The notes: generated by a model not told the origin, from the sequence alone. 64,000 nt of DNA from an uncultured Bacteroidota bacterium (GCA_902774395.1 CACYIK010000003.1:124551-188550), one strand, 5' to 3'. Shown: positions 25,824 through 34,784, counted from the first letter of the stretch. A program made the numbers and translations.

Positions 25824-26952
25824 ATTGACGGTCACTTTCTATAAATTTTACCAGCTCGTCGACAGCGTCCTTCTGGTCGATGTCGCGTTTGACCACCTCT
25901 TTGCCTTTGTAGAGTGTGATCTTGCCGTGGCCGGAGCCGACATAGCCGTAGTCGGCGTCGGCCATCTCGCCGGGGCCGTTGACGATGCAACCCATCACGC
26001 CGATCCTCACGCCCACGAGGTGTTTCGTCTTCTCTTTTATCTCGCGTAGCGCCGTTTGTATGTCGTACTGCGTGCGACCGCAGGAGGGGCAGGCGATATA
26101 CTCGGGCTGCGTGATGCGGGCACCGACGGCCTGCAGGATGTCGTAGGCGATGGGCATCTCGCGCTCGGGGTCTTCGGTGAGGCTGACACGCACGGTGTCG
26201 CCGATGCCGTCGAGCAGCAGCGCCCCGATGCCGGCGGCACTCTTGAGGCGTCCCTGCATGCCGTCGCCCGCCTCGGTGACACCCAGGTGTATCGGGTAGT
26301 CCATCCCAAGGGCATGCATTTTCTTGACGAAAAGTCTTGTGCTATCGACCATCACCTTCACGTTCGAGGCCTTCATGGAGAAGACGAGGTAGTGGAAGTC
26401 CTGCTCCTCACAGACGCGGGCAAACTCGATGGCCGACTGCGCCATACCCTCGGGCGTGTTGCCGTAGCGGCTCATGATGCGCTCGCTCAGCGAGCCGTGG
26501 TTGGTGCCGATGCGCATGGCGGTGTGGTGCGCCTTGCAGATGTCAATGAGCGAGGCCATCCTCTCCCCTATCCGCTTCAGCTCGTCGTTGTATTCCTGTT
26601 CGGAGAACTCCAGCTTACCGGTATTGCGGTCGGTGTAGTTGCCAGGGTTGACGCGCACCTTCTCCACCAGCGTGGCGGCCACCTCGGCGGCCTTGGGGTT
26701 GAAGTGGATATCGGCCACCAGCGGCACCTCGCAGCCGCGGCGCAGCAGCTCCTCTTTGATGCGGCCGAGGTTCTCGGCCGCCTTCACGTCTGGCGCCGTG
26801 ATGCGCACCAGCTCGCAGCCGGCCTCCACCATGCGGAGGGCCTGCTCCACGGTGGCGCGGGTGTCCATCGTGTCGGTATTCGTCATGCTCTGCACGCGGA
26901 CGGGTGCTCCCCCGCCCAGCGTCAGGTTACCTATCTTGATCTGTCTGCTCAT
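25822..26952 (-). CDS. ispG: 4-hydroxy-3-methylbut-2-enyl diphosphate synthase, short form
   Basis: An iron-sulfur enzyme of the MEP isoprenoid pathway converting MEcPP to HMBPP. The 376-residue product has the family start (VRVQSMTNTDTMD), HLGVTEAGDG, and the cluster cysteines in CPSCGRTQYD and GCIVNGPGE. Most Bacteroidetes carry a ~600-residue form with a large insert; here the TIM barrel joins the [4Fe-4S] domain directly, as in the E. coli type, although barrel segments such as MSRYGNTPEGM look Bacteroidetes-like. It follows a small membrane protein gene with a three-base gap. Confidence 0.95.
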   Translation of the reverse strand: MSRQIKIGNLTLGGGAPVRVQSMTNTDTMDTRATVEQALRMVEAGCELVRITAPDVKAAENLGRIKEELLRRGCEVPLVADIHFNPKAAEVAATLVEKVRVNPGNYTDRNTGKLEFSEQEYNDELKRIGERMASLIDICKAHHTAMRIGTNHGSLSERIMSRYGNTPEGMAQSAIEFARVCEEQDFHYLVFSMKASNVKVMVDSTRLFVKKMHALGMDYPIHLGVTEAGDGMQGRLKSAAGIGALLLDGIGDTVRVSLTEDPEREMPIAYDILQAVGARITQPEYIACPSCGRTQYDIQTALREIKEKTKHLVGVRIGVMGCIVNGPGEMADADYGYVGSGHGKITLYKGKEVVKRDIDQKDAVDELVKFIESDRQ

Positions 26953-26955
26953 GGC

Positions 26956-27411
26956 TTAGTATTCGTTCTTTATTTTGTGTTGTCTATTTACCGTATCTAC
27001 CCTCACGCTGTCGCCAGCTTCACCCCAATAATGGAAAAGGTATCCTTCGAAATTGGGAGCCGACACATATTGTGCCCACCAATCAATTTGGGTTAGGGTA
27101 TAGGCGCTGTCGCCCGAATGGTAGTATATTATCATCATATAATTCCCTCGGGTTGTATCGACATAACTATTCTCCCAGTTTCCAACAAGTCCTTTTATCC
27201 TTAGTGTGTCCGGCAGGTGTCCATGCTCATACCGATAAGATTCTATATTTGGCACCACCATCTCAACCGTTTTCCGGAAACACTTATCATTGTATTCATC
27301 CGAGAGAAAGAAACCCGTGCAATGTACAATCCACCACAAACCTAAAAACACCATCAGTAGTAAAGGGAACATCCCTAACAAACTCCCTGTGGCCATCCTA
27401 CGAAGGTGCAT
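26956..27411 (-). CDS. Single-pass membrane protein, unknown function
   Basis: A 151-residue product from the ATG at 27411 (MHLRRMATGSLLG); a second ATG five codons later is possible. One transmembrane helix (residues ~7-30, LLGMFPLLLMVFLGLWWIV) leads into a ~120-residue extracytoplasmic domain with aromatic-rich strands (NYMMIIYYHSGDSAYTLTQIDWW). No family is recognised. It lies three bases upstream of ispG and is probably translated from the same mRNA. Its base composition is less GC-rich than ispG. Confidence 0.65.
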   Translation of the reverse strand: MHLRRMATGSLLGMFPLLLMVFLGLWWIVHCTGFFLSDEYNDKCFRKTVEMVVPNIESYRYEHGHLPDTLRIKGLVGNWENSYVDTTRGNYMMIIYYHSGDSAYTLTQIDWWAQYVSAPNFEGYLFHYWGEAGDSVRVDTVNRQHKIKNEY

Positions 27412-27519
27412 GTGCCGCCTTCGTTGTCTACAGTTCCATTGCCCTCTTTTCCTCAATTATCTATCTGTGTTTATTGTTCGTCATCGGATTCTTGTTTCAT
27501 CTGGGAAGTTTCACCGCAC

Positions 27520-27885
27520 TCACGAGATGCGGGCGATGGTGCGTTGCAGGCTTAGTATCTGGCTTTTCAGCTGCTTAATCTGGTCCTGCAGGTTGGCGTT
27601 CTGGCTGCGAAGCTTGCGGTTCTCCTCTATCAGTTCCAGCTGCGTGGGCTCGCGGTGTTCTTCTTTCGCCTTCTGCTCCGCGCTCTGGCCGATGGTCTCG
27701 TCATTAAAGACTTTGCCAACACCCTGCTGCTCCGCCATGCGGATAAGCTCGCTGGGCGCAAACGGCATGTCGAAGCCTGATTCATCCTCGACATACACCA
27801 TGCCGCCCTGTATCTTTTTCACCACTCCCCCGCCGATGGCGTTGAGGAACTTCACTTTGTCTCCTATTTCAAAATTTGTTGCCAT
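27520..27885 (-). CDS. DUF2027-like protein with C-terminal coiled coil
   Basis: A 121-residue product from the ATG at 27885. The start MATNFEIGDKVKFLNAIGGGVV matches the N-terminal domain of Bacteroidetes DUF2027/Smr proteins ('kIGDkVrFLn.vGGGiV'), an SH3-like barrel. The usual long middle and Smr nuclease domain are absent; instead a charged linker leads to a heptad-repeat coiled coil (EENRKLRSQNANLQDQIKQL, then SQILSLQ). It may be a stand-alone adaptor. Preceded on the same strand by the lipoprotein gene at 27909 (23-base gap). Confidence 0.75.
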   Translation of the reverse strand: MATNFEIGDKVKFLNAIGGGVVKKIQGGMVYVEDESGFDMPFAPSELIRMAEQQGVGKVFNDETIGQSAEQKAKEEHREPTQLELIEENRKLRSQNANLQDQIKQLKSQILSLQRTIARIS

Positions 27886-27908
27886 ATATAGTTTAGTTTT
27901 GTGTCTGA

Positions 27909-28883
27909 TTAATTTGCCGCGCGTACCGCACGCACCGAGAAGCCATAGCTGCGGCTGACGGCGTTCATGTTCAGTCTGTTCGAGCCGCAGAAGAACTTCC
28001 ATGCATTGCCAGGGTTGTCCGTGCCTAGCGTACTCGACCAATAGTCGCCGTAGCTACCGGCATCAAGGGTCACCGTGTAGCTGCGGTAGCCGGCGGCAGG
28101 CAGGAATATCGCGTTGCCGTTGGCGGCAGTGAAGCGACATCCGTATACGCCGTTCCACACAGTCCACTTGCAGGTGGTGTTGGCCATCAGTTCCTGCCAG
28201 TCGCTCTGCGTGGGGGTGCGCGCGCCACCACCCTGACGGACTGTGGCAGCATCGTCGCCAGGCTCCAGGGTCCTCAGGTTGTCAGTGTAGCCATCGAGTC
28301 CATAGTTCGCATTATAGCAGTACTTCGTAAGCTTGTTATAGTCACTGCCATATTGGTAGGTACTCCAATTGTAAATGTCTTTGGATTGAGTTTCACCCCA
28401 AGCAACATAGTCGCCATAATCCTCCGGCGAGGAAGCACCCACATTGCATGCAGCCCACAGCAGTCCGCTCGGCAATCCGAGGTCCACCCATCCTTCCGTC
28501 TGCAACGGTTCGGGGTCTGGGTTATCCCCAGAGCCTCCAATCGGGTTGTAAGGATTGGGGTCATCGGCACGGTCGCTGAATAAAGCATAAAGTGTCAAAT
28601 CGCCTTCGACGACAATGGTGCGCGGGTTAGAGGCATCCCCGTCACTCCAGCGGATGAAATAATACCCCACAAAGGGTTCCGCCTCGACAACGACGGTGTC
28701 ACCCTGCATATAAACGCCAGCGCCATCGACAGTGCCATACATTGCACGATTAGGATATACATTCAACGCATAATAGCGATAGGAATCGCCCGAGGTTGAA
28801 CCTTCTTCCTTTTCGCACGAAGAAAAAAGCATAGGGATCACGGCCAAAAATGCCAGTCGGAGAATCATTCTTAAACGTGCCAT
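27909..28883 (-). CDS. Lipoprotein with Fibrobacter-type paralogous domain
   Basis: A 324-residue product with a lipobox (MLFSSC), a short InlB-like bacterial repeat (GYYFIRWSDGDASNPRTI, then LTLYALF) at residues ~35-105, an Asn/Pro-rich linker and a C-terminal 'FSUCC major paralogous' domain: WVDLGLPSGLLWAACNVG, YVAWGET, LPAAGYR, YWSSTL, and FSVRAVR at the end. These domains are frequent in surface lipoproteins of Bacteroidales and Fibrobacter; a lectin-like or adhesin role is suspected but unproven. A -7 box lies upstream (28934-28941). Confidence 0.87.
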   Translation of the reverse strand: MARLRMILRLAFLAVIPMLFSSCEKEEGSTSGDSYRYYALNVYPNRAMYGTVDGAGVYMQGDTVVVEAEPFVGYYFIRWSDGDASNPRTIVVEGDLTLYALFSDRADDPNPYNPIGGSGDNPDPEPLQTEGWVDLGLPSGLLWAACNVGASSPEDYGDYVAWGETQSKDIYNWSTYQYGSDYNKLTKYCYNANYGLDGYTDNLRTLEPGDDAATVRQGGGARTPTQSDWQELMANTTCKWTVWNGVYGCRFTAANGNAIFLPAAGYRSYTVTLDAGSYGDYWSSTLGTDNPGNAWKFFCGSNRLNMNAVSRSYGFSVRAVRAAN

Positions 28884-28933
28884 ACTCTATAAATTATATT
28901 ATTATTTATATTATCGCGCTATTATTTAAACTG

Positions 28934-28941
28934 CAAAAATA
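28934..28941 (-). promoter_or_regulatory. -7 box for the 27909-28883 lipoprotein gene
   Basis: On the minus strand this reads TATTTTTG, a TAnnTTTG match 50 bases before the ATG. Confidence 0.65.
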
Positions 28942-28994
28942 CGTTTTTTTCGCGACATACAGGGAAATAATTTTGCCATGTAAACATTAAATGC

Positions 28995-29002
28995 TATTTT
29001 TG
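28995..29002 (+). promoter_or_regulatory. -7 box for the 29029 gene
   Basis: TATTTTTG, a TAnnTTTG match 26 bases before the ATG, divergent from the promoter at 28934. Confidence 0.7.
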
Positions 29003-29028
29003 CGGTTGGAAACCACCCCATACTCATC

Positions 29029-29514
29029 ATGAAGAAACGGACCATTTATACCATCGTACTGCTCTGTGCCACAGCATTCTGCGGCTGCACAGTCACAACG
29101 CACGTCACATCCTACAACGCCTTCTCCCAAGCCGTGGAAGAGGTGAACAAAGCGCTGGAGAAAGAGGGATTCACTCTCGAAAGCATCGAGAATAGCAGCA
29201 AGCGCGACATTCCGCTTTCTTCCCGCGCGCCGCAACCATACAGCTATAACGAACACGGATTCCACGAAAGCACGACAGCAGATGTCGAATACGCCGACAC
29301 CTACCGTTTCGTCAACAACGTGGGCGAGACGATGAGTTATGCTGTGTCGTACCGCACAGGCATAGATTTGCAGAAAAGCATGGCTTATGTGCGCGAGGCA
29401 TACGTGTCAGGCTGCGAGACCTCCAACCCCACGCACCATGACCGCCTCTGCGGCGAGCACTCCCCTATCTACAGGCTGAACAGCCTGGAGAAGGACACCA
29501 CGGCGGTGCTCTGA
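29029..29514 (+). CDS. Small lipoprotein, unknown function
   Basis: A 161-residue product with a lipoprotein signal (lipobox FCGC). The mature part has no recognised domain; it is polar, with YADTYRFVNNVGETMSYAVSY in the middle and two cysteines near the C-terminus (SGCETSNP, RLCGEH) that might form a disulfide. It is a single-gene unit with its own promoter and a terminator right after its stop. Confidence 0.7.
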   Translation: MKKRTIYTIVLLCATAFCGCTVTTHVTSYNAFSQAVEEVNKALEKEGFTLESIENSSKRDIPLSSRAPQPYSYNEHGFHESTTADVEYADTYRFVNNVGETMSYAVSYRTGIDLQKSMAYVREAYVSGCETSNPTHHDRLCGEHSPIYRLNSLEKDTTAVL

Positions 29515-29520
29515 GGCTCA

Positions 29521-29565
29521 ATCAGAACTAAAGGAACCAAAGAGATTCTGATAGTTCTTTTTTGT
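29521..29565 (+). terminator. Terminator after the 29029 lipoprotein gene
   Basis: Two overlapping stems are possible: ATCAGAA with TTCTGAT, and AGAACTA with TAGTTCT. The second is followed directly by a T-run. It lies between convergent genes. Confidence 0.75.
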
Positions 29566-29584
29566 TTTGATTGAGAATAAAATC

Positions 29585-31006
29585 TTAGATTATTTCCTCC
29601 GCCAACTGGTTGAAGTCGATGCCGTCGAAGTTGCCGCTGCTCATCATCAGCAGGTTGATTGCGTTATTGTGTGATTGCGTTATTGCGTCAGTGGCTGACG
29701 CGTCAGCACTAACGCATTTACGCATTAACGCAATCACGCACTCCACCAGCTTCTTGCTGTCGGTGAAGACCTCCACATTGCCGCCAAATGCTTTCTTTAC
29801 CTCCTCGGGGTCGAGGGACGGCAGCTTCTTGAGCTGCAGGGCATGCTGGCTGAAATAGACATAGCGCACGTCTGCCTCGTCCATCGAGTGGGCGTACTGC
29901 TGCAGGAACTCCTGCGTCAGCGAGCTGAAGGTGTGCAGCTCCATGCAGGCCACCAGCTTGCGGTCGGGGTACTGCTCGCGCATGGCGTGGATGGTGGCGC
30001 GAAGCTTCGACGGCGCATGGGCGAAGTCCTTATAGACTGCGCAGCTGTCGCTCTTCTTCACCAGCTCCAGACGCTTCGAGGCGCCCTCGAAGGTGCTGAT
30101 GGCCTCGTCGAACTGCTCATCCGTCACCCCCACCTGACGACAAGCCAATCGGGCAGCGGTGAGGTTGAGCAGGTTGTGGTGACCGAAGATTTTAAGAGGG
30201 ACCTTAATGTCTTTAAGGTCCTTAGAGTCCTTAAGGAAAGTGACACCATTCTCAACAATATGCTCAGGACAGACATACGGCAGCTTCTGTATGTCGGTGC
30301 GCTGGTTCTCCACTGCCACGCGGTGCACCTCGGCGTCCTCATCACAGTACACCAGCGTACCGTTTGGCTCTATCAAGTCGATAAACTTGCTGAACTGGTC
30401 GCGGTAGATGTCGAACGTCGGGAAGACGTTGATGTGGTCCCACTCGATGCCGGTGATGATGGCCACGTTGGGCTTGTAGAGGTGGAACTTGGGGCGGCGG
30501 TCGATGGGCGAGGTCAGGTACTCGTCTCCCTCGATAACCATCACCTTGGCGGTGTGGCTCAGCCGCACCATCACCTCGAAGCCCTTGAGTTGCGCGCCCA
30601 CCATATAGTCGGCCTCGATGCCGCAGTGCGCCAGCACATGCAGTATCATCGCCGTGGTCGTCGTCTTGCCGTGCGAGCCACCCACCACGATGCGCAGCTT
30701 GTCTTTCGACTGCTCATAGAGGTACTCTGGGTAGCTGTAAATCTTCAGTCCCAACTCCTGAGCGCGGAGCAGCTCGGGATTGTCGATACGCGCATGCATA
30801 CCCAGCACCACAGCGTCGAGGTCGGGCGTTATCCTCTCGGGATGCCATCCGAAAGACTCCGGCAGCAAGCCGTACTTCTCCAGCCGACTCTTCGCCGGAT
30901 CGAAAATCTCGTCATCAGAACCCGTGACGGTGATACCCTTCTGACAAAGGGCTATGGCCAAATTATGCATGGCGGAACCGCCAATGGCTATAAAGTGTAC
31001 TTTCAT
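29585..31006 (-). CDS. mpl: UDP-MurNAc:L-alanyl-gamma-D-glutamyl-meso-DAP ligase (Mpl)
   Basis: A Mur ligase of 473 residues that reattaches recycled murein tripeptide to UDP-MurNAc. Motifs: N-terminal HFIAIGGSAMHNLA, ATP loop GGSHGKTTTT, central EGDEY and ITGIEWDHINVFPT, and the C-terminal domain with YKDFAHAPSKLRATI. Two foreign low-complexity stretches keep the frame: KDSKDLKDIKV at ~255-272 and an Ala/Thr/Asn-rich block at ~422-450 near the C-terminus, both derived from word arrays. Four bases separate it from the TlpA-like gene upstream on the same strand. Confidence 0.93.
   Translation of the reverse strand: MKVHFIAIGGSAMHNLAIALCQKGITVTGSDDEIFDPAKSRLEKYGLLPESFGWHPERITPDLDAVVLGMHARIDNPELLRAQELGLKIYSYPEYLYEQSKDKLRIVVGGSHGKTTTTAMILHVLAHCGIEADYMVGAQLKGFEVMVRLSHTAKVMVIEGDEYLTSPIDRRPKFHLYKPNVAIITGIEWDHINVFPTFDIYRDQFSKFIDLIEPNGTLVYCDEDAEVHRVAVENQRTDIQKLPYVCPEHIVENGVTFLKDSKDLKDIKVPLKIFGHHNLLNLTAARLACRQVGVTDEQFDEAISTFEGASKRLELVKKSDSCAVYKDFAHAPSKLRATIHAMREQYPDRKLVACMELHTFSSLTQEFLQQYAHSMDEADVRYVYFSQHALQLKKLPSLDPEEVKKAFGGNVEVFTDSKKLVECVIALMRKCVSADASATDAITQSHNNAINLLMMSSGNFDGIDFNQLAEEII
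29660..29740. repeat. In-gene mirror-image GCGTTATTGTG array in mpl
   Basis: The left half carries words such as GTGATTGCGTTATTGCGT. The spacer is CAGTGGCTGACGCGTCAGC. The right half carries the complement (AACGCATTTACGCATTAACG). The same ACGCATTAACGCATT word is found inside uvrA2 (53109-53146). Confidence 0.88.
30190..30240. repeat. In-gene AAGGACCTTAA array in mpl
   Basis: Four copies of the nine-base word seen in mutL and valS, read on the coding strand as KDSKDLKDIKV. Confidence 0.88.
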
Positions 31007-31009
31007 ATA

Positions 31010-32221
31010 CTAATTATTTAACATTTCCTGTATTTGTTTCTCAATCGCTTCTTCCGATGCTGTCGAGAAACCAATTTGTATCTTTACAATGTTTCCTTTG
31101 CGGTCGAGGAAGAAAAGGTTTGGATATCCTTTCACATGATAGTTCTTCGGTAAATCATGGTCGGAGAAAAGTACCGTGTAGGTGACACCACGTTTGGCGA
31201 GGAAGGTTGCCATCTCACCCTTCACGGGGTCGTCGTAGGGGTCGATGCCGAGCATCACAAAACCCTTATCTTTATATTTTTCGTGGAGGCTCTGCAGGAA
31301 AGGTAGGGCGGCACAGCAGGGGGCGCACGACTTATAGAAGAAGTCAATCAGCACCACTTTGCCACGTAGGTCGGCAAGACGGACGGTGTCGCCCGTCAGC
31401 GTGGGCAATGCCCAGTCGGGTGCACGTGTACCCTCGGCAAGGGATTCTGGGGGAGTATACGGTACATAGTCGCTCTGCGTTACACTGGCAGGTATGGACT
31501 CCATTGTCAAGCGGGATTCGTCAATCTCCGTGTCGAAAGACAGCAACTTGAACAGGTCGTATTGGCACATGGTATCCAGTCCTACCACGATATCGTAGGC
31601 AATGGCATACTGGACGGGCAAGCTACTTTTCTTGTTAATCCACAGTTCCACCTCGTAGCGAATACATTGCATACCGGGACCAGCCAACTCGGGCTCTGTC
31701 TTGATATAATCGACCTTATAGCAGTCCGGCGTTTCCAAGAGAGAATAAGTGTAGACGCTGTCGGACATCAGTTTTTCGTCGGGGATGGGGTAACAGGTTC
31801 GGTCGGTCAAGGGTTTGTAGAAGTCGTAATTGTGTCGTTCTGCGATAATTTTGTCGGCCCATTGGTCGCACGACTGAATAACCGCTGTGGTATCAAAAAT
31901 CCAGACATATTCGTGTCCTGTATAGAGCTGATGGACATGCCAGTTGTCATCCTTATCCATCGACTCTATCGTCCTATTGAAGGCCTTTCCGTAGATAGTA
32001 TCTTCGGGTAGTTTGCGGAAGTCACAAGTATTGCGTGTTATTGTCGTGTCCTTGTCCATCATAAATTTCTTCCAGTGTTCCACCTCATAATGCCCTTGCT
32101 GGATGGACATGCATTTCTCGCGCGAGAGGCGGAGGACACGTTTCGCCTCTTCACTGTTTTGCGCATTGGTAACTATGCCACTTAGAAATACAGCCATGCA
32201 TAGAATGAGTCTCTTACACAT
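31010..32221 (-). CDS. Secreted TlpA/ResA-like thioredoxin-fold protein
   Basis: A 403-residue product with a signal peptide (MCKRLILCMAVFLSGIVTNAQ), a 240-residue N-terminal domain of unknown fold, and a C-terminal AhpC/TSA-Redoxin domain. This begins AEGTRAPDWALPTL and contains the redox centre FYKSCAPCCAALPFL (CxxC) and the cis-Pro segment KGYPNLFFLDRKG. Such proteins reduce disulfides in the periplasm. The N-terminal part resembles the outer-membrane-associated half found in many Bacteroidetes TlpA-like proteins. It is placed between the HD hydrolase gene and mpl in the same direction. Confidence 0.88.
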   Translation of the reverse strand: MCKRLILCMAVFLSGIVTNAQNSEEAKRVLRLSREKCMSIQQGHYEVEHWKKFMMDKDTTITRNTCDFRKLPEDTIYGKAFNRTIESMDKDDNWHVHQLYTGHEYVWIFDTTAVIQSCDQWADKIIAERHNYDFYKPLTDRTCYPIPDEKLMSDSVYTYSLLETPDCYKVDYIKTEPELAGPGMQCIRYEVELWINKKSSLPVQYAIAYDIVVGLDTMCQYDLFKLLSFDTEIDESRLTMESIPASVTQSDYVPYTPPESLAEGTRAPDWALPTLTGDTVRLADLRGKVVLIDFFYKSCAPCCAALPFLQSLHEKYKDKGFVMLGIDPYDDPVKGEMATFLAKRGVTYTVLFSDHDLPKNYHVKGYPNLFFLDRKGNIVKIQIGFSTASEEAIEKQIQEMLNN

Positions 32222-32227
32222 AACAAA

Positions 32228-33337
32228 TCATTTCGGGTGATAATAATAGTATTTGGTGACCTGTTTCTCCAAGAAATGTCTGTCGAGCTGGTCGCTGGCC
32301 TCGCTGATGGGGAGGCAGCGGCCGTCCTTGTAGAGGACCTTTATCTCCTGATCGTTAAAGTCGTAGGAGCGGTTGGCCAGTTTGCCTGTGCCCTCGAAAT
32401 ACGACGGTGCAGGCTCCGGGAAAGGCTCGGTATTAAAACGTATGGCCGGCAGGCGGCGGTTGACCATATTCTTACACAGCGTACTCAGTATCTCGTCGTC
32501 CGAGTGTTGCCAGTGCTTGACGGCCACCATAATGTCGTCGTCGTCAACCTCGGCGAAGCGGTCGAGGTCGAAAGGTGAAAGGTGAAAGGTGAAAGGTGAA
32601 ACATTAAGGTCGCGAGCACGGCGCAAGATGTTCAGCAGAAGTTGGTCGGCGGCGATGACGGTCTTGTGCATATACACCTGCCAGTACATCAGACGGCGGC
32701 TGATGATGAATTTTTCGACGCTGTAGATACCCTTCTCATCAATCACCAGCTCGTCGTCATGCACGTTAAGCATCGAGATGATGCGGTCGGTACCCACGAT
32801 GCCCTCGCTCACGCCGGTGAAGAACGAGTCGCGCCCGAGGTAGTCGAGGCGGTCCATATCCAACTGGCTGCTCACCAGCTGGTGCAGGAAATGCTTGTGG
32901 TAGGTATTGGAGAAGATGGCGATAGCGAGATCCAATTCTCCGTGCATTTCCTCATTAATCCGTTTCATCATGAGCAGCGTAATTTCCTCGTGCGGCACAT
33001 CCACTAACACCCGCTCGCTGGTGTGCGAGAAGGGGCCGTGGCCGAGGTCGTGCAACAGGATGGCCAGCTTGGCGCCGCGGCACTCCTCGTCGGTAATCTC
33101 CACACCCTTCAGCTTCAGCACATCCAGCGCACGCTTCATCAGGTTCAGTGCTCCCAACATGTGACTGAAGCGCGTATGCATGGCACCAGGATAGACCAGA
33201 TAGGTCAGTCCCAACTGCTTGATCCTCCTCTGTCTTTGGAAAAAGGGATGTTCGATGACCTGCAGTATCACAGGGTCATCTATCGAGAGAAAACCGTCAT
33301 ACACCGGGTCGTTTATTATCTTACGCTTAATCATCAT
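32228..33337 (-). CDS. HD-domain phosphohydrolase
   Basis: A 369-residue cytoplasmic protein. The metal-binding HD motif set is complete: HTRFSHMLGAL (first His), HDLGHGPFSH (HD pair), and SSQLDMDRLDYLGRDSF (later Asp). This pattern matches the dGTPase/SAMHD1-like group, but substrate cannot be told. A short insert FTFHLSPF around residues 245-256 is coded by an AAAGGTGA tandem repeat. Its ATGATG start overlaps the stop of the acetyltransferase gene by four bases. Confidence 0.9.
   Translation of the reverse strand: MMIKRKIINDPVYDGFLSIDDPVILQVIEHPFFQRQRRIKQLGLTYLVYPGAMHTRFSHMLGALNLMKRALDVLKLKGVEITDEECRGAKLAILLHDLGHGPFSHTSERVLVDVPHEEITLLMMKRINEEMHGELDLAIAIFSNTYHKHFLHQLVSSQLDMDRLDYLGRDSFFTGVSEGIVGTDRIISMLNVHDDELVIDEKGIYSVEKFIISRRLMYWQVYMHKTVIAADQLLLNILRRARDLNVSPFTFHLSPFDLDRFAEVDDDDIMVAVKHWQHSDDEILSTLCKNMVNRRLPAIRFNTEPFPEPAPSYFEGTGKLANRSYDFNDQEIKVLYKDGRCLPISEASDQLDRHFLEKQVTKYYYYHPK
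32570..32602. repeat. In-gene GAAAGGTGAAAGGTG array in the HD hydrolase gene
   Basis: Four perfect copies of the eight-base unit GAAAGGTG, frame maintained. Confidence 0.9.
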
Positions 33338-33888
33338 TCCAATGTTTTAATCACTTTTGCAGGCACGCCACCCACCAACGTCCGCGGCGGCACATCCTTT
33401 GTCACCACAGCACCGGCGGCCACCACACTTCCCTGCCCTATCGTCACACCCGGCAGCACGGTGACATTGCCACCAATCCACACGTCATCCTCGATAGTCA
33501 CCGGCTGGGCCGACGCGACGTACTCACGCCGACGGCGGTAGTCAAGCGGATGGGTGACGGTGGTGATGAGCGTGCCGGGCCCTATCATCACATGGTCTCC
33601 AATATGTACCTCGCGGATATCGAGGATGGTAAGGTTGTGGTTACCCGTAAAGTCGCTGCCAATATGGATATTTTTCCCACAATCACAGTTGAACGTCTTG
33701 GCAATCCACACACGCTCACCCACAGCGCCCAGCATACGCTTCAGCTGCTCATACTGCGCCTGATAGTCGGTGCCGTCGATGGCGTTGAACCGCTCACACT
33801 CCACGATAGCCTGTGTCTTGCGTGCAATCAGCTCCTCGTCAAAAAACGAGTACTCTACGCCGGCATTGCATTTTTCAAGATTCGTCAT
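33334..33888 (-). CDS. Hexapeptide acetyltransferase (maltose O-acetyltransferase-like)
   Basis: A 184-residue product from the ATG at 33888 (MTNLEKCNAG); an upstream extension of the frame is AT-rich leader. The N-terminal helical part (ELIARKTQAIVECERFNA) is typical of the LacA/Maa cap. The left-handed beta helix has hexapeptide repeats such as VHIGDHVMIGPGT, THPLDYRRRR, VWIGGNVTVLPGVTIGQGSVVAAGAVVTKDVP and VGGVPAKVIK. It transfers acetyl groups from acetyl-CoA to sugars. Its stop overlaps the HD hydrolase start by four bases. Confidence 0.93.
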   Translation of the reverse strand: MTNLEKCNAGVEYSFFDEELIARKTQAIVECERFNAIDGTDYQAQYEQLKRMLGAVGERVWIAKTFNCDCGKNIHIGSDFTGNHNLTILDIREVHIGDHVMIGPGTLITTVTHPLDYRRRREYVASAQPVTIEDDVWIGGNVTVLPGVTIGQGSVVAAGAVVTKDVPPRTLVGGVPAKVIKTLE

Positions 33889-34004
33889 GCCTCTATAACG
33901 ATAGAACAAACAAGAAATTGTACATAACAAAGGATATTTTTTTAACATGGTATACAATAAAAAAAAACAAAAGGCGTTATACACTGAAAATTAATTCGAC
34001 AAAG

Positions 34005-34784
34005 ATGAAGATTAACAAGATCCTTGCTGCCATCCTCTTCACTGCTCTCGGCGCCGTGGCCATGGCTCAGAGCGGACACGACCTAAAGGACGACGGCCTC
34101 CACGGCCCCGTCAAGCGTGTCGATGCCATGATGTACGAAGCCCATTACAACTTCAACGACAACCTCGAGCGCGGCGACCAGATGGAGCACCTCATCACCG
34201 AATACAACGCCAAAGGTCAACGCCGCAACCAGACCTTCCTCTCCGTAGTGGAGGACATCATCTTCCGCACTCGCTACAAACACGACGGCTTCGGTCTGAC
34301 GACACTGGAGCATATTGTCGACAACCAGGACCGTGTCATCGGCCGCACCTACTATGTCTACGACGCCGACCACACGCTCATCGAGGTCTACGTGGAGGAT
34401 GCCGAGCGTCAGGTGGAGAGCCGCGTACGCTTAAAACACGACAATATGGGCCGCATCGAGCAGCGCAGCTATAACGACCAGTTCAACGATATCTTCCGCC
34501 GCGAGAAATATGTCTACAACGCCGACGGCACCATCAACAAGGCCGTGGTCTACGACCGCTCGAAGCAGAAGATCCAGGAGAAACGCTGGGAATATGACGA
34601 GCAGGGCGAGCCCATCAGCTACACCCTCTACGACTACACCGAGGAGGAACCCGAGATGTTCGTCACCGTCTACGAGCGCGAATACGACGCCCACGGCAAC
34701 TGGGTGAAATGCACCGAGTACGAAGTCCTCGGCGACCGCCGCCTCCCCACCTACACCACCATCCGCACCATCGAATACTTCTGA
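34005..34784 (+). CDS. Secreted YD-repeat-like protein
   Basis: A 259-residue product from the ATG at 34005, with a signal peptide (MKINKILAAILFTALGAVAMAQ). The mature part is a chain of short beta-hairpin units (EYNAKGQRRNQTFL, YVYDADHTLIEVYV, YVYNADGTINKAVVYD, EYDEQGEPISYTLYDY) resembling the YD/RHS-type repeats found in small secreted Bacteroidales proteins. The function is unknown. The coding sequence is GC-rich, in contrast to the AT-rich leader and to the following S23-type gene. Confidence 0.78.
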   Translation: MKINKILAAILFTALGAVAMAQSGHDLKDDGLHGPVKRVDAMMYEAHYNFNDNLERGDQMEHLITEYNAKGQRRNQTFLSVVEDIIFRTRYKHDGFGLTTLEHIVDNQDRVIGRTYYVYDADHTLIEVYVEDAERQVESRVRLKHDNMGRIEQRSYNDQFNDIFRREKYVYNADGTINKAVVYDRSKQKIQEKRWEYDEQGEPISYTLYDYTEEEPEMFVTVYEREYDAHGNWVKCTEYEVLGDRRLPTYTTIRTIEYF

